Positions 46,137-56,007 of a stretch of DNA of 64,000 bases are shown here, piece by piece; within the stretch, counting starts at the first letter, position 1, and each line of letters starts with the position of its first letter. A model generated the notes under the pieces. It did no database searches and had not been told where the DNA came from. It saw only the letters and a list, made by a program, of their open reading frames with translations. This stretch comes from Candidatus Eiseniibacteriota bacterium (GTDB taxonomy: Bacteria; Eisenbacteria; RBG-16-71-46). The translations under genes were made by a program, and so were the position numbers. The stretch is taken from assembly GCA_016710095.1 (NCBI GenBank), contig JADJLL010000017.1, positions 1 through 64,000 on the forward strand, written 5' to 3'.

Positions 46137-47693
46137 TCACTGCAGGAGCGCGATGCGCACGGACGACGTGGATCCCGACGCCTCGAGGTGCGCGAAGTAG
46201 ATGCCCGAAGGCAGCGTGCGTCCGGCGTCGTCCTTGCCGTCCCACACGACGGAAACCGTCCGGCGCCCGGCGACGTCCAGGCTCCGAACCACACGCCCGC
46301 GCACGTCGAGAATGCGCAGGACGGGGTTCTCCCGGAGGCCGAGGCCGCACTCGATGGTCGCACTGCCCGGAGCGGGCGCGGGATACGCGCGCACGCTGAC
46401 GGGCGGGACGTGCGTGTCGAGCGGGCGTCCGCCGGTCCACACGATGCGGCGGATCGAGCCGTTGTTCCGGAACGTGGTCGTGTACTGGCGGCAATACCAG
46501 AACCCGCCGTCCGGCCCGACGCGCCAGTCGGTCACGCCGCGATAGCCCGCACCCCAGCTGCCCGAGGGCTGGCCCTCGACGGGCGTCGCCTCGACCCACG
46601 CGCTCCCCTGCGGCACGAGGCGCACGAGCACGCCGCTGTAGTACTCGGACCAGAACAGGTTGCCGTGATACTCGGACGGCCAGATCGTCGTGTCCGCCGA
46701 CACCGAACGATAGGCGCCCTCGGCGATGCTCGACGCCGAAGCGATCGACGAGCGGTCGAACTCGTCGATCGGCGCCGTGAGCGTGGGCGCGGATCCCGAG
46801 CACGCGTCGTAAGCGTGCAGTCCTTCGAACCACGGCCAGCCGAAGTTCGCGCCCGCATACGCGGCGCCGTCGGTGCGCGAGCCGGACGTCGCACCCGTGG
46901 CGTCGATCAGGTCGAGCTCCTCGTACACGTTCTGTCCCACGTCGGCGATCACGAGCGTCTGCGCACCGGCGTCCACCTGGAAGCGGAACGGATTGCGCAG
47001 GCCGTTCGCATAGACGAGCCACGCGTTCGTGTCGGCCGACGCACGGAAGGGATTGCCCGCCGGCGCGATCTGCGCGCGCGTCGCGGCGCCCGGACCGTCG
47101 GGCAGCGCGTGCACGTCGAGCCGCAGGATCTTGCCGCGCAGCGTGGACGTTTCCTGCGCCGCGCACGGCGTGGCGTCCTCGCCGAGCGACACGAAGAGAT
47201 AGCCGCCCGGTCCGAACTGCACCGTGCCGCCGTTGTGGTTCGTCGCGTTGTTCGGAGCGGAAGGAATCACGTCGTAGCGCGACGCCGGGTCCACGCTGAG
47301 ATGGCCGTCGCCCGCGAAGGCGAGATCGCCGGTCAGCCGCCAGCGCGAGATGCGCACGCCCTGCGCGCCGTCCGTCTGGTGGGTGTAGAGGTAGGGGCGC
47401 TCCGGGAAGCCGGGGTCGAGCGCGAGCCCGAGCAGGCCCTGCTCCCCTCCCGTCACGACGCCGGGAACGGTGAACACCGGGTCCGTTGCCGAGAGCGCGC
47501 CGCTCACGACGAGGCGCACGCGCGCCGAGAGCTGCTCGGCCACGAGCAGGCGTCCATCGGGCAGGAACTCCATCGCGACGGGCACGTCGAGCCCGGTCAC
47601 CACAGCCTGGTCCGCGAATCCGGTGGGCACGGTCTGCGCGCCGGCCGCGGCCACGACGCAGAGCGACAGCAGGGCGATCACGAGGGCTTTCAT
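46137..47693 (-). CDS. Secreted PQQ-dependent sugar dehydrogenase-like protein with FlgD-type module
   Basis: 518 residues, intact in one frame. The ATG at 47693 starts a signal peptide (MKALVIALLSLCVVAAAGA). The same landmarks as the gene at 44477 follow: VPVAMEFLPDGRLLVAEQLS, TNHNGGTVQFGPGGYLFVSL, GLRNPFRFQVD, IADVGQNVYEELDLID and GANFGWPWFEG. The C-terminal module reads LRILDVRGRVVRSLDVAGRR and GIYFAHLEASGSTSSVRIAL, but lacks the usual PNP start. The pair arose by tandem duplication. The intact copy confirms that the break in its neighbour is a single indel. Confidence 0.85.
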   Translation of the reverse strand: MKALVIALLSLCVVAAAGAQTVPTGFADQAVVTGLDVPVAMEFLPDGRLLVAEQLSARVRLVVSGALSATDPVFTVPGVVTGGEQGLLGLALDPGFPERPYLYTHQTDGAQGVRISRWRLTGDLAFAGDGHLSVDPASRYDVIPSAPNNATNHNGGTVQFGPGGYLFVSLGEDATPCAAQETSTLRGKILRLDVHALPDGPGAATRAQIAPAGNPFRASADTNAWLVYANGLRNPFRFQVDAGAQTLVIADVGQNVYEELDLIDATGATSGSRTDGAAYAGANFGWPWFEGLHAYDACSGSAPTLTAPIDEFDRSSIASASSIAEGAYRSVSADTTIWPSEYHGNLFWSEYYSGVLVRLVPQGSAWVEATPVEGQPSGSWGAGYRGVTDWRVGPDGGFWYCRQYTTTFRNNGSIRRIVWTGGRPLDTHVPPVSVRAYPAPAPGSATIECGLGLRENPVLRILDVRGRVVRSLDVAGRRTVSVVWDGKDDAGRTLPSGIYFAHLEASGSTSSVRIALLQ

Positions 47694-47960
47694 GCGCGGC
47701 AGCATAGCCACCGGGCGAAGGCCCCGACAATGGCGGTGAGAGCCGGGAAAGTCTCCCGCCGGGTTTCCCGTGTGCAAACGCGGGTCAGGCACCTGCAAAG
47801 AGTCTGCTCCGATCGGGAATGTCGGGCGTCTGAAGACGTGTTACTTGCAGAAAGCTAGTGACCCTCCCGCAGGCCGCTGCTAGCTTGCCCGCGCTTCGCC
47901 ACAGCATCGACGTGTCGTCCCGCCCTCCGGATTCCTCCGGTCCACCACAGGAGAAGCCCC

Positions 47961-48572
47961 ATGAAGCACGCGTTCCGCTTCGCTCTCGCCGTTCTCACGA
48001 TCGCCGCGCTGCAGGCCACCGTCGCCTTCGCCGACCCGGTCACGTACTCGATCGACAAGTCGCACACCGAGGTCGGTTTCGAGATCCGCCACATCTTCTC
48101 GAAGGTCCAGGGCCGCTTCAACAGCTTCACCGCGAAGATCGTGTTCGACGAGAAGACGCCGGCCAACATCTCGGTCGAGGCGTCCGCGGACGCGAACTCC
48201 ATCTGGACGGACAACGAGCGTCGTGACGGCCACCTGAAGAGCGCGGACTTCTTCGATGCCGAGAAGTTCCCGGTCATCACGTTCAAGAGCACGAAGGTCG
48301 TCGCCGCCGGCAAGAACAAGTACAAGATCACGGGCGACTTCACGATGCACGGCGTCACGAAGCCCGTCACGTTCGACGCCGAGTTCCTCGGCGCCGGCGC
48401 GGTCGGTGTCGGTGGCCAGAGCTGGGGCACGAAGGCCGGCTTCACGGCGACCGCGGTCATCAACCGCAAGGACTTCGGTGTGAGCTGGAACAAGGCTCTC
48501 GACAACGGCGGCGCGATGCTGTCCGACGAAGTCACGATCAACCTGAACATCGAAGCGGACGCGGCGAAGTAA
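47961..48572 (+). CDS. YceI family periplasmic lipocalin-like protein
   Basis: 203 residues. AGGAG lies seven bases before the ATG at 47961. Signal peptide MKHAFRFALAVLTIAALQAT. The family core follows: TYSIDKSHTEVGFEIRHIFS, VQGRFNSFTAKIVFDE, DGHLKSADFFDAEKFPVITF, FTMHGVTKPVTFDAEFLG and FTATAVINRKDFGVSWNKAL. YceI proteins form a beta barrel that binds long isoprenoid (polyprenyl) chains. Divergent from the PQQ dehydrogenase gene; a terminator follows. Confidence 0.92.
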   Translation: MKHAFRFALAVLTIAALQATVAFADPVTYSIDKSHTEVGFEIRHIFSKVQGRFNSFTAKIVFDEKTPANISVEASADANSIWTDNERRDGHLKSADFFDAEKFPVITFKSTKVVAAGKNKYKITGDFTMHGVTKPVTFDAEFLGAGAVGVGGQSWGTKAGFTATAVINRKDFGVSWNKALDNGGAMLSDEVTINLNIEADAAK

Positions 48573-48594
48573 GTCCCCGCTTCACGATTCCCCC

Positions 48595-48630
48595 GAAGGG
48601 CCCGGCCATGCGCCGGGCCCTTCGTGTTTG
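48595..48630 (+). terminator. Rho-independent terminator of the YceI gene
   Basis: GAAGGGCCCGGC (48595-48606) and GCCGGGCCCTTC (48612-48623) form a perfect 12-bp stem with a 5-base loop, followed by GTGTTTG. It begins 22 bases past the stop codon. Confidence 0.8.
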
Positions 48631-48672
48631 CTACCGTGCACCGGTCCATCCTCCCCAAATTCCGGAGCGCCC

Positions 48673-49521
48673 ATGACCGACGTCACGCTCGTCCCCGCCG
48701 ACTCGATCGAACTCTCCGCCCTCGTCACGCTCATGAACGAGGCGTACTCCGACTACGACGTGCCCATGCACATCGAAGACGCCTCGATGCGCTTCATGCT
48801 GTCGTCGTTCGACCTCGACCGCTCGGAATCGCGCGTGGCGCTGCTCGACGGCGCGCCGGTCGCGGTCGCGCTGCTCGGCCTGCGCGGAGCGCGGGCGTGG
48901 ATCGGCGGCATGGGCGTGGCGCCCGCGGCACGCCGGCGCGGGCTCGGCGAGCGCGTCATGCGCGCGGTGATCGAACGCGCGCGCGAACGCGGCGTCCGCG
49001 AAGTCTGGCTCGAAGTGCTCACCACGAACGCGCGCGCGATCCCGCTCTACGAGCGGCTCGGGTTCCGGCACGTCCGGCGGCTCGACGTGCTCAAGCTCGC
49101 GCAGCCGCCCGCGACTCCGGCGGGCGTGACCACGGCGCCGTTCGAGCTCGAGGCTGCGCTGGAGTTCGCGAAGCTCCATCGCCGCGCCGAAGAGCCGTGG
49201 CAGCGCGAGGAAGGCTCCGTGCGCAACTGGGTGCGCGACGGGCTTGCGCTCGAATGCACCGCGGCCCAGGTGGGCGGTCGCACGATCGGCGTCGCGATCC
49301 ACCGCATCGCCGCGGGGCGTGCCTCGATGCTCGAGATGATCAGCGTGCCGGGACAGGAATCGCTCTCGACTCCCGCGCTGCTCGCCGCGGCGTTCCGCCC
49401 GGAAGCGGATCAGGGCCTGCGCTGGCTCAACCTGCCGCAGGACGACGCGGCATCGCCGATCGTGCTCGGGCTGTCGCCCGAGTTCGAGGCGTCGCAGCAC
49501 GACATGCGGCTGACGCTGTAG
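48673..49521 (+). CDS. GNAT family N-acetyltransferase
   Basis: 282 residues. GGAG five bases before the ATG at 48673. The acetyl-CoA loop is GMGVAPAARRRGLGERVMRA, followed by REVWLEVLTTNARAIPLYER and LGFRHVRRLDVLKL, as in single-domain GNATs. Residues about 155-282 form a second half (EEGSVRNWVRDGLALECTAA) without a clear acetyl-CoA loop, possibly a decayed second GNAT unit. Acceptor substrate unknown. Confidence 0.82.
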   Translation: MTDVTLVPADSIELSALVTLMNEAYSDYDVPMHIEDASMRFMLSSFDLDRSESRVALLDGAPVAVALLGLRGARAWIGGMGVAPAARRRGLGERVMRAVIERARERGVREVWLEVLTTNARAIPLYERLGFRHVRRLDVLKLAQPPATPAGVTTAPFELEAALEFAKLHRRAEEPWQREEGSVRNWVRDGLALECTAAQVGGRTIGVAIHRIAAGRASMLEMISVPGQESLSTPALLAAAFRPEADQGLRWLNLPQDDAASPIVLGLSPEFEASQHDMRLTL

Positions 49522-49549
49522 CGCTCGACGCCGGCGCGAGCGCGGACGT

Positions 49550-51286
49550 TCAAGCCGCGCGGCGGACGAGCCAGCGGCGCAGGACGCGGTGCAGTTCGCG
49601 CACCTGGATCGGCTTCGCGAGGAAGTCGTCCATGCCCGCCGCGGCGCAACGCTCGCGGTCGGAAGGCTGCGTGTTCGCGGTGAGCGCGACGATCGGGACG
49701 TGCGAACGCCCACCCTCGAGCCCGCGGATCACCGTGGTCGTCTCGTAGCCGTCCATGCCGGGCATCTGGCAGTCCATGAGCACGAGGTCGAACGTCGCGG
49801 CCCGGAAGCTCGCGAACGCCTCGCGGCCGTCGCACGCGAGCTCCACGTCGCAACCGAGGCGCTCGAGCAGCCGCATGGTGATCTTCTGGTTGACCGGCGT
49901 GTCCTCGACCACGAGCACGCGCACACCGTCGAGCGCGAGCGGCCCGTCGTCGTCGGCTTCCGGCGCGGCGCTCTCGGTCTGCGGCGCCACACGCACGAGC
50001 GACACTTCGAACCAGAACGTCGAGCCTTCGCCCGGAGCGCTCAGCGCGCCGATGCGGCCTTCCATCGCCTCGACGAGACGCTTGCAGATGGCGAGCCCGA
50101 GTCCCGTGCCGCCGTGACGGCGCGAGTACGAGCCGTCCTCCTGCCAGAACTTCTCGAACAGGCGCTCCTGCAGTTCCGGCTTGATGCCCGGGCCCGTGTC
50201 GCGCACGGCGAAGCGCACGTCGAGCAGCGATTCGTGCTCCCTCGCCCGCTCGATCGTGAGCGTGACGCCGCCCTTCGCCGTGAACTTCACCGCGTTCGAG
50301 ACGAGGTTGTGCAGCACCTGGCCGAGCCGCGCCGAGTCCGCGAGCGCCGCGGGCAGGTCCCCGGCGCGCCAGTCGAGTTCGAGCGTGATGCCCTTCGCGG
50401 CCGCGGCGGAGCGCGACTGCTCGAGCGTTTCGTGCGCGAGCGTGCGCAGGTCCGTGGGACGCGGCTCGAGCAGCAGCTGTCCGGATTCGAGCCGCGAGAA
50501 GTCGAGCACGTCCTGCACGATCACCGCGAGCGTCCGCGCCGACCGCTTCGCCGCGCCGAGCAGCTCGTGCTGCGACGAATCGAGGTCGGAATCCGACAGC
50601 AGTTCGAGCATGCCGATCACGCCGTTGAGCGGCGTGCCGAGCTCGTGACTCATGGTCGCGACGAACTCGCTCTTCGAGCGGCTCGCCTGTTCCGCCAGTT
50701 CGCGTGCGTGACGCATCTGCGCTTCCGTCTGCTTGCGCTGGCGGATGTCGTTGAAGACGAGATAGGCGCCGAGCACCCGCCCGTCCTTCTCCACCGAGTT
50801 GAGCACGAACGCCACCGGCAGCCGTTCACCGGTGCGCGTGAGGAAGCTCGCGTCCACGCCACGCGTGGCCGTGCCCGTCCGCACGACTTCGTCGAGCGCG
50901 ATCGGCGTGCCGTCGGCGCCCGTCACGTCGAGCCGGGTGAACACGCACTCGTCGGCGAAGTCGCCCTCGTCCCATCCGAGCATCTGCCGCGCGTCCGGGT
51001 TCGCCACGCGGATGCGGCATCGGTCGTCCACGCTGATGAGCCCGATGCCGAGGTAGGTGATCAGCTCCTGCAGCCGCTCGTGTTCGATCCGCACGGACGC
51101 GTACAGGTCCTGCATCTCGGACGTCACGAGCTCCATGGAACGCTCGCGCGTGTAGCGCTCGTCCTCGAAATCCGTGTACGCACGATCCACGCGCGCGAGG
51201 AACGCCTGCCACGCGGCCACATCGGCCGGTGGCGTCTCGCGGTCGAGTCCGAGCCGCCGCAACTGCCGGAGCAGGAGTCCCTGCAT
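49550..51286 (-). CDS. Cytosolic PAS hybrid histidine kinase with receiver domain
   Basis: 578 residues and no membrane segment. A PAS domain (about 72-185: ELITYLGIGLISVDDRCRIR, GAYLVFNDIRQRKQTEAQM) precedes the kinase core. The phosphorylated His214 lies in SHELGTPLNGVIGM, where the usual Arg of HELRTP is Gly. NAVKFTAKGGVTL, DTGPGIKPELQ and HGGTGLGLAICKRLVEAM are normal. The C-terminal receiver carries Asp505 in LVLMDCQMPGMDGYE. The start is 8 bp after the FIST gene stop, so the FIST sensor and this kinase form one unit. No Hpt or output regulator lies next to them. Confidence 0.87.
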   Translation of the reverse strand: MQGLLLRQLRRLGLDRETPPADVAAWQAFLARVDRAYTDFEDERYTRERSMELVTSEMQDLYASVRIEHERLQELITYLGIGLISVDDRCRIRVANPDARQMLGWDEGDFADECVFTRLDVTGADGTPIALDEVVRTGTATRGVDASFLTRTGERLPVAFVLNSVEKDGRVLGAYLVFNDIRQRKQTEAQMRHARELAEQASRSKSEFVATMSHELGTPLNGVIGMLELLSDSDLDSSQHELLGAAKRSARTLAVIVQDVLDFSRLESGQLLLEPRPTDLRTLAHETLEQSRSAAAAKGITLELDWRAGDLPAALADSARLGQVLHNLVSNAVKFTAKGGVTLTIERAREHESLLDVRFAVRDTGPGIKPELQERLFEKFWQEDGSYSRRHGGTGLGLAICKRLVEAMEGRIGALSAPGEGSTFWFEVSLVRVAPQTESAAPEADDDGPLALDGVRVLVVEDTPVNQKITMRLLERLGCDVELACDGREAFASFRAATFDLVLMDCQMPGMDGYETTTVIRGLEGGRSHVPIVALTANTQPSDRERCAAAGMDDFLAKPIQVRELHRVLRRWLVRRAA

Positions 51287-51293
51287 GCGCCGC

Positions 51294-52451
51294 TTAGGCC
51301 GCCCGCCGCTCGAACTCGCGGATGGCGGTCAGCGTCATCGTCTGGTTGTGCAGGTCGCACGGGCCGTTCGCGTGCGGCGACAGTTCGCCGTACGAGTAGA
51401 AGCCGACCTGCTGCGTGCCCGCGGGAAGCGCGTCGAGCGTCGCCTCGAGTTCCTCTTCGGTCCGCTCGCCCAGGATGAGGCGGCGGCCGACGCAACTGAT
51501 CGCCACGCTCAGCACGGGACCGTCCGCGCTCGCCTCCGCGTCCATCGCGGATTCCGCGGCGCGGCCGGCGCCGGCGATCACGCGGTCGAAGTTCGCGGAC
51601 ATGAGCTGGCACATCCAGCCCTGCGGGATGTCGCCCGCGAAGGTCATGGACTGGCTCGCCTCGTCCACACCGAGCAGCGTGCGCACGACGACGTTCTCGT
51701 CGGTCGCGTCGCGACGCAGCGCGAGCGGGAACAGGAGGCCGGTCGCGGGAAGGCCCGCGGCGCGGTCACCGAGGTAGCGCTTGTAGAGATCGAGCGCCGG
51801 CTTGCCGTCGAGTTCGAACAGCACGTTGCCCTCGGAGCGCGTGACGATGCGTTCGGGGCCGAACTTGTCCCAGCCGCCCTGCGAGCCGTGCGTGACCTGC
51901 ACGCTCTTGCCGTACAACCCGACGGCGGCGACGATGTGACGGGCGGGCGCGCCGTCGCGGAGCACCCACGTCTGCACGAAGCTCGGTCCGTCGCCCGCGA
52001 GTCCGCCGGTGACGCTCACGGCGTGCGTGAGCGCGCCGTTGATGCCGCGCACGAGTTCGCTGCCGTTGACCGCGAGGCCGTCGGACAGCACGAGGATCGC
52101 GCTGAGGTCTTCGCCACCGAGCTCGGCGGCGAGCTTGCGGCCCGCTTCGTACGACGTCTTCGCGTCCTCGACGACGGCGTACGCCAGCTTCACCGGCGTC
52201 TCGTCGAACTTCGCGACGGCGACGACGACGGAGTGATCGTGGATGCTCGCGCCGTGGATCTCTCCCGCGGTCGAACAACCCGTGACGCACGCACGCGGAA
52301 ACGCGGCGGCGACCTGGGCGATCGGCTCGGCGACTTCGGCTGCGTCGGTCGCGCCGAACAGCAGCACGAGCGTCTGGTCGGAATCGAGCGTGGGATCGAA
52401 AGGCGCGGACCAGCCGGCGCCGGCGTCGTGGCGATAAGTGACGAGCTTCAT
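51294..52451 (-). CDS. FIST domain signal-input protein
   Basis: 385 residues. GGGAG lies six bases before the ATG at 52451. FIST N domain (VLLFGATDAAEVAEPIAQV, TGCSTAGEIHGASIHDHSV, ILVLSDGLAVNGSELVRGI, SVTGGLAGDGPSF) and FIST C domain (LPAGTQQVGFYSYGELSPHA, CDLHNQTMTLTAIREF) are complete. FIST proteins are cytosolic small-ligand sensors often paired with histidine kinases. The pairing here with the PAS hybrid kinase fits that role; the ligand is unknown. Confidence 0.9.
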   Translation of the reverse strand: MKLVTYRHDAGAGWSAPFDPTLDSDQTLVLLFGATDAAEVAEPIAQVAAAFPRACVTGCSTAGEIHGASIHDHSVVVAVAKFDETPVKLAYAVVEDAKTSYEAGRKLAAELGGEDLSAILVLSDGLAVNGSELVRGINGALTHAVSVTGGLAGDGPSFVQTWVLRDGAPARHIVAAVGLYGKSVQVTHGSQGGWDKFGPERIVTRSEGNVLFELDGKPALDLYKRYLGDRAAGLPATGLLFPLALRRDATDENVVVRTLLGVDEASQSMTFAGDIPQGWMCQLMSANFDRVIAGAGRAAESAMDAEASADGPVLSVAISCVGRRLILGERTEEELEATLDALPAGTQQVGFYSYGELSPHANGPCDLHNQTMTLTAIREFERRAA

Positions 52452-52628
52452 GTCGCGCTCCCGAGACAATAGGACGCACTCCGGGGTGGCTCCCCGGGGA
52501 TCTCGCCTGTCAGTCTCGGAAGACGGCGGCGGCTCGTGAGAGGGCGTGCGCGGGAGATTTCAGCGGCGCCGGGGCCGCCGCTCGCAAATGCCTGCAAGTG
52601 CGTCGGAGGCTCTCGCGGCGTCCGGCCG

Positions 52629-54584
52629 TCAGCGGCGGACGGAGTCCGCGGACGCGGCGAGCCGCGCCTCCAGGGCCCGCGCGGCCGCCCGCTGCGAGCC
52701 GGCGCCGTCCTCCCACTCGGCCGCGAGCGCCCGGCGCAGCGCCGCGAGCGCATCGGCTTCGCGGCCCTCGACCAGCGCCGCGGACGCTTCGAGCGTGTGC
52801 CCGAGCGCGGCTTCCGGATACATCGCGACGATGCGGCGCGCCTGCTCGCGCGCCGTCGCGAAGTCGCCGCGTGCGAGCGCGGCACGCGCGTGCTCCGCGC
52901 GCACGAGCGCGTCCGAGGGCGCGAGCCGCTCGGCAGTCGCGAAAGCCGAGTCCGGCGCCTCGCCGCGGGCGGACAGCGCCTGCGCGAGTCGAAGATGGTT
53001 CATCGCGCGCGCGGGGCGCAGCGCGATCGCCGCGCGCGCTTCGCGTTCGGCCGCCTCGGCGTGAGCCTGTGCCTTCGCGCGATCGGTCCCGCTCGCGCGG
53101 GCCGCCGCGAGGTGCGCGTCCGCGGCCAGCCGCCACGGCGCGTCGTCGAAGCCCGCGGCGGCGAGCGAGGCGTCCGCGGAGCGCGCGGCGAACTCCGCGA
53201 GCGCCACGCGCTGCTCGGGCGGCGCGCCGACGGACTGCTCGAGCGCGGCGCGCGCACGGCCGGCTTCGGCGAGCGCGCGCAGGCCGGGCACGAACGCGAT
53301 CGCCACGGCGAGCGCGGCCGCGACCGCGGCGGCGCGGGCGGACGTCGCCGGCCACCGGCGCGCCACCGCCGCCGGCGCTCCCGCCGCCATGCCGAGCAGC
53401 ACCACGGCCCACACGGCGCCCGCGAGGCCGAGCGGGTTGAAGAGCGCGGCCACCGCGAGCGCGGCGAGCGCGCCGGCTTCTTCCGCGCGGCTCTCCCCCG
53501 CGTGCGGCGAGCGCATCGCACGCACGAGCGGCGCGAGCGCGCACACCGCCCACACGGCCATCGCCAGCACGCCGAGCACGCCGAGCGTCGCGAGCAGTTG
53601 CAGCGGCGCGCCGTGCGCGTGCGCCGGAGTGCCGAGCCACACGTGGCGCCAGTACTCGGGCGTCTGCACGCGCGGGAACGCGAGGCCGAAGCCGTCCGGT
53701 CCTTGTCCGAACCACGGACGCTCGCGCCACAACTGCAGCGCGGCGCGCGCGATCTCGAGCCGTGCGGGCGACGAGCTGGCCGAAGCGCCCTCGGCGAAGC
53801 GCGCGAGCGGCGCGGCGCGCAGCGCGAACGCGCTCCACGCGAGCGCGGGGCCCGCGGCGCACGCGAGCGCGACCAGCGCGCGGGCGCGTGGCGCGCGCGA
53901 CGCGACGATCGCGCACGCGACGCCGGCGAACGCCGCGAGCATCGCTCCGCGCGACAGCGTCGCCGCGATCGCGCAGCCGAGCAGCGCGGCCGAGGCGGCG
54001 AGCACGACGCGATCGCCGCGCCCCGACGCGAGCCGCGCGGCGGCGATCGCGAGCGCCGGCGCGAGCACCGCGCCGAGCAGGATGGGATTGCCGAGCGTCG
54101 CGGCCGGCCGCAGCGTGACCGCGCCGGCGTGCGCGTAGCGCGCGGCATCGCCCCACGCGAACGCATCGAATCCCGCGAACTGCGCGAGCGCGTACGCGGC
54201 CGCGATCGTCGCGGCGGCGAGCGCCACGTCGAGCGTGCGCGATCGCGCCGCCGCGTCGGCGTGCGCGGCGCGCGCGCCGAAGAAGAGCGCGACCAGCGCG
54301 GTCCAGATCGCGAGCCCCTCGCGCTGCTCGATCTCGCCGAAGAGCGCGAGCGTGCCCGAGGGCGCGACCGCGGCCGAGAGCGCCACCACGAGCAGCGCGA
54401 CGAGCGCGGCGCGCGCGGGCGCGTCGTGCGCGCGATCGCCGCGCGCGAACGCGTCCACCGCGAGCGCGGCCCCGATCGCGAGCAGCCCCGCCGCCTTGAG
54501 CGGGGCGAACGGATCGAGCAGCGCGGGCGCGAACGCGAGCACGGCGAACGCCACGCCCGCGCGCACGAGGACTCGTGTCGTCAC
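52629..54584 (-). CDS. O-antigen ligase / Wzy-type polymerase with C-terminal TPR-like region
   Basis: 651 residues. GTG at 54584 lies two bases after the stop of the upstream gene. About ten to twelve membrane helices occupy residues 1-440. The periplasmic WaaL/Wzy signature is seen as TLGNPILLGAVLAPALAIAA, LSRGAMLAAFAGVAC, and RPWFGQGPDGFGLAF. Residues about 480-651 are soluble helical repeats (AIALRPARAMNHLRLAQALS, EHARAALARGDFATAREQAR), TPR-like. It would transfer or polymerise glycans at the outer face of the inner membrane. Immediately downstream of two secreted paralogues with sorting-type modules. Confidence 0.78.
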   Translation of the reverse strand: MTTRVLVRAGVAFAVLAFAPALLDPFAPLKAAGLLAIGAALAVDAFARGDRAHDAPARAALVALLVVALSAAVAPSGTLALFGEIEQREGLAIWTALVALFFGARAAHADAAARSRTLDVALAAATIAAAYALAQFAGFDAFAWGDAARYAHAGAVTLRPAATLGNPILLGAVLAPALAIAAARLASGRGDRVVLAASAALLGCAIAATLSRGAMLAAFAGVACAIVASRAPRARALVALACAAGPALAWSAFALRAAPLARFAEGASASSSPARLEIARAALQLWRERPWFGQGPDGFGLAFPRVQTPEYWRHVWLGTPAHAHGAPLQLLATLGVLGVLAMAVWAVCALAPLVRAMRSPHAGESRAEEAGALAALAVAALFNPLGLAGAVWAVVLLGMAAGAPAAVARRWPATSARAAAVAAALAVAIAFVPGLRALAEAGRARAALEQSVGAPPEQRVALAEFAARSADASLAAAGFDDAPWRLAADAHLAAARASGTDRAKAQAHAEAAEREARAAIALRPARAMNHLRLAQALSARGEAPDSAFATAERLAPSDALVRAEHARAALARGDFATAREQARRIVAMYPEAALGHTLEASAALVEGREADALAALRRALAAEWEDGAGSQRAAARALEARLAASADSVRR

Positions 54585-54586
54585 GA

Positions 54587-55993
54587 TCAGCGGATCAGCA
54601 CCACGCGGGCGAGCGCGGCGTGCCCCTCGGCATCCGTGGCGCGTACGAAGTACAGCCCGGCGGGCAGCGGGCGCCCGGAGCGCGACGCGGTCCACGTGTA
54701 GCGGCCCGACGCGCCCGTCACGATCGCGTCGTCGGCCACGCGCCGTCCGCGTGCGTCGAGCACTTCGAGCGTCACACGTCCCACCGCTCCGCTCCACGCG
54801 AGCACGCTCGCGCCGCGCGCGGGGTTCGGCGTGGCGCGCAGTTCGAGCGGCGAGCGCCGCGGCGTGGACTCGACACCGACGACGCTCGTGGTGTCGCCGA
54901 TCACCCGGAACGAAAGCGCCCGCTCGGCCTCGAGATTCCACGGTTGCCCGTTCTGGGAGCGCGTCCACATCGGGCCGATCGACGAGGTGAAATCGGCGCC
55001 CTCGGCCCCGGTCAGCGCGTGCGCGCGCACTCGACTGGTTCCTGGGCGTCACGCGCAGCCAGTAGTCCACGCCCGGCAGCAGCGTGAGCGAGCTGTCGAA
55101 GTCGAAATGGCTACCCAGGGGCGCCGACCGCTGGCGGTCACATGCGAACGCGGCAACAGGGCGGGCGGCACTTCCAGCGGCGGAAATGCGCCACTCATGC
55201 CGTCGCGCAGGATCGCCACGGAGCCGACGGAGTTCCACGTCATGGCCGAGTCCACAGGGAATTCGACCCACTGCAGCCGAACGCGGCGTGGCACACGGAA
55301 GCGCTGCAGAACGTCGAAGTAGGAGAATCCGAGTGTGACGTCCGTGCTCATCACGCTCTGCACGACGCGCAGCTCCTGCAGGGACGCGTCACCGCCGCAG
55401 AGCGAGAATCCGTGCACGGGATGCGAGCCCGGCGCAGCGTCGGCCGATCCGAGCCGGCGTAGACGCCCACGGGCAGCGTGGGTCACCGCGCGTTCGTAGC
55501 GGAACACCGTGTTGTTGTAGGGATAGTTGCCCGTGTACACCATCGCGCCGGAGCCCGACGGCGACTGCGCGACGTGCGCGATCGCGCGCGTCACGAGCGG
55601 TGGGGACATCTGGATGTGGAGCCAGTTCCACGCCATGTTCGAGGAATTCAGCTCGACGCTGCGCAAGGCGACCGTCGTGGGGTCGGGCTGCAGCTGACCG
55701 GCGTCCCATTGCACGACGTCGAGCCGCCCGAAGGTGTAACTCGGGTTCACCTTCAGGCTGCACGCCGCGAGGTTCGCGTTCATCGGGAACGGCTGTGCGA
55801 TCCGCCCGTACGGAGGCAGCGTGATCACAGTGCTCCACGACGTGTTCGCGAACGGCAGCGTGCACGTGGGGTACGACGCCCACAGGGGCCCCGTGTCCCG
55901 CGCGCCGTCGGCGCGCAGCCGCGGGGCGAGAGCCGCGCCGAGCAGCAGCGTCGCGACGGCGCACACGGCGAAAGCGCGAATCAGCGAGCGCAT
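54587..55993 (-). CDS. Secreted protein with FlgD-type C-terminal module, several frame breaks
   Basis: The ATG at 55993 has GGAG six bases upstream and starts a signal peptide (RSLIRAFAVCAVATLLLGAA). The body reads PYGRIAQPFPMNANLAACSL, QMSPPLVTRAIAHVAQ and LQRFRVPRRVRLQWVEFPVD. Frames change near 55450-55490 (a compensated pair), about 55130 (then GSHFDFDSSLTLLPGVDYWL) and about 55035 (then GAEGADFTSSIGPMW). The end carries the module (RATPNPARGASVLAWSGA, VLDARGRRVADDA, GLYFVRATDAEGHAALARVV). It is a close paralogue of the gene at 56008, which guided the frame assignment. Function unknown. Confidence 0.65.
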
Positions 55994-56007
55994 GGAAGTC
56001 TCCTCTT

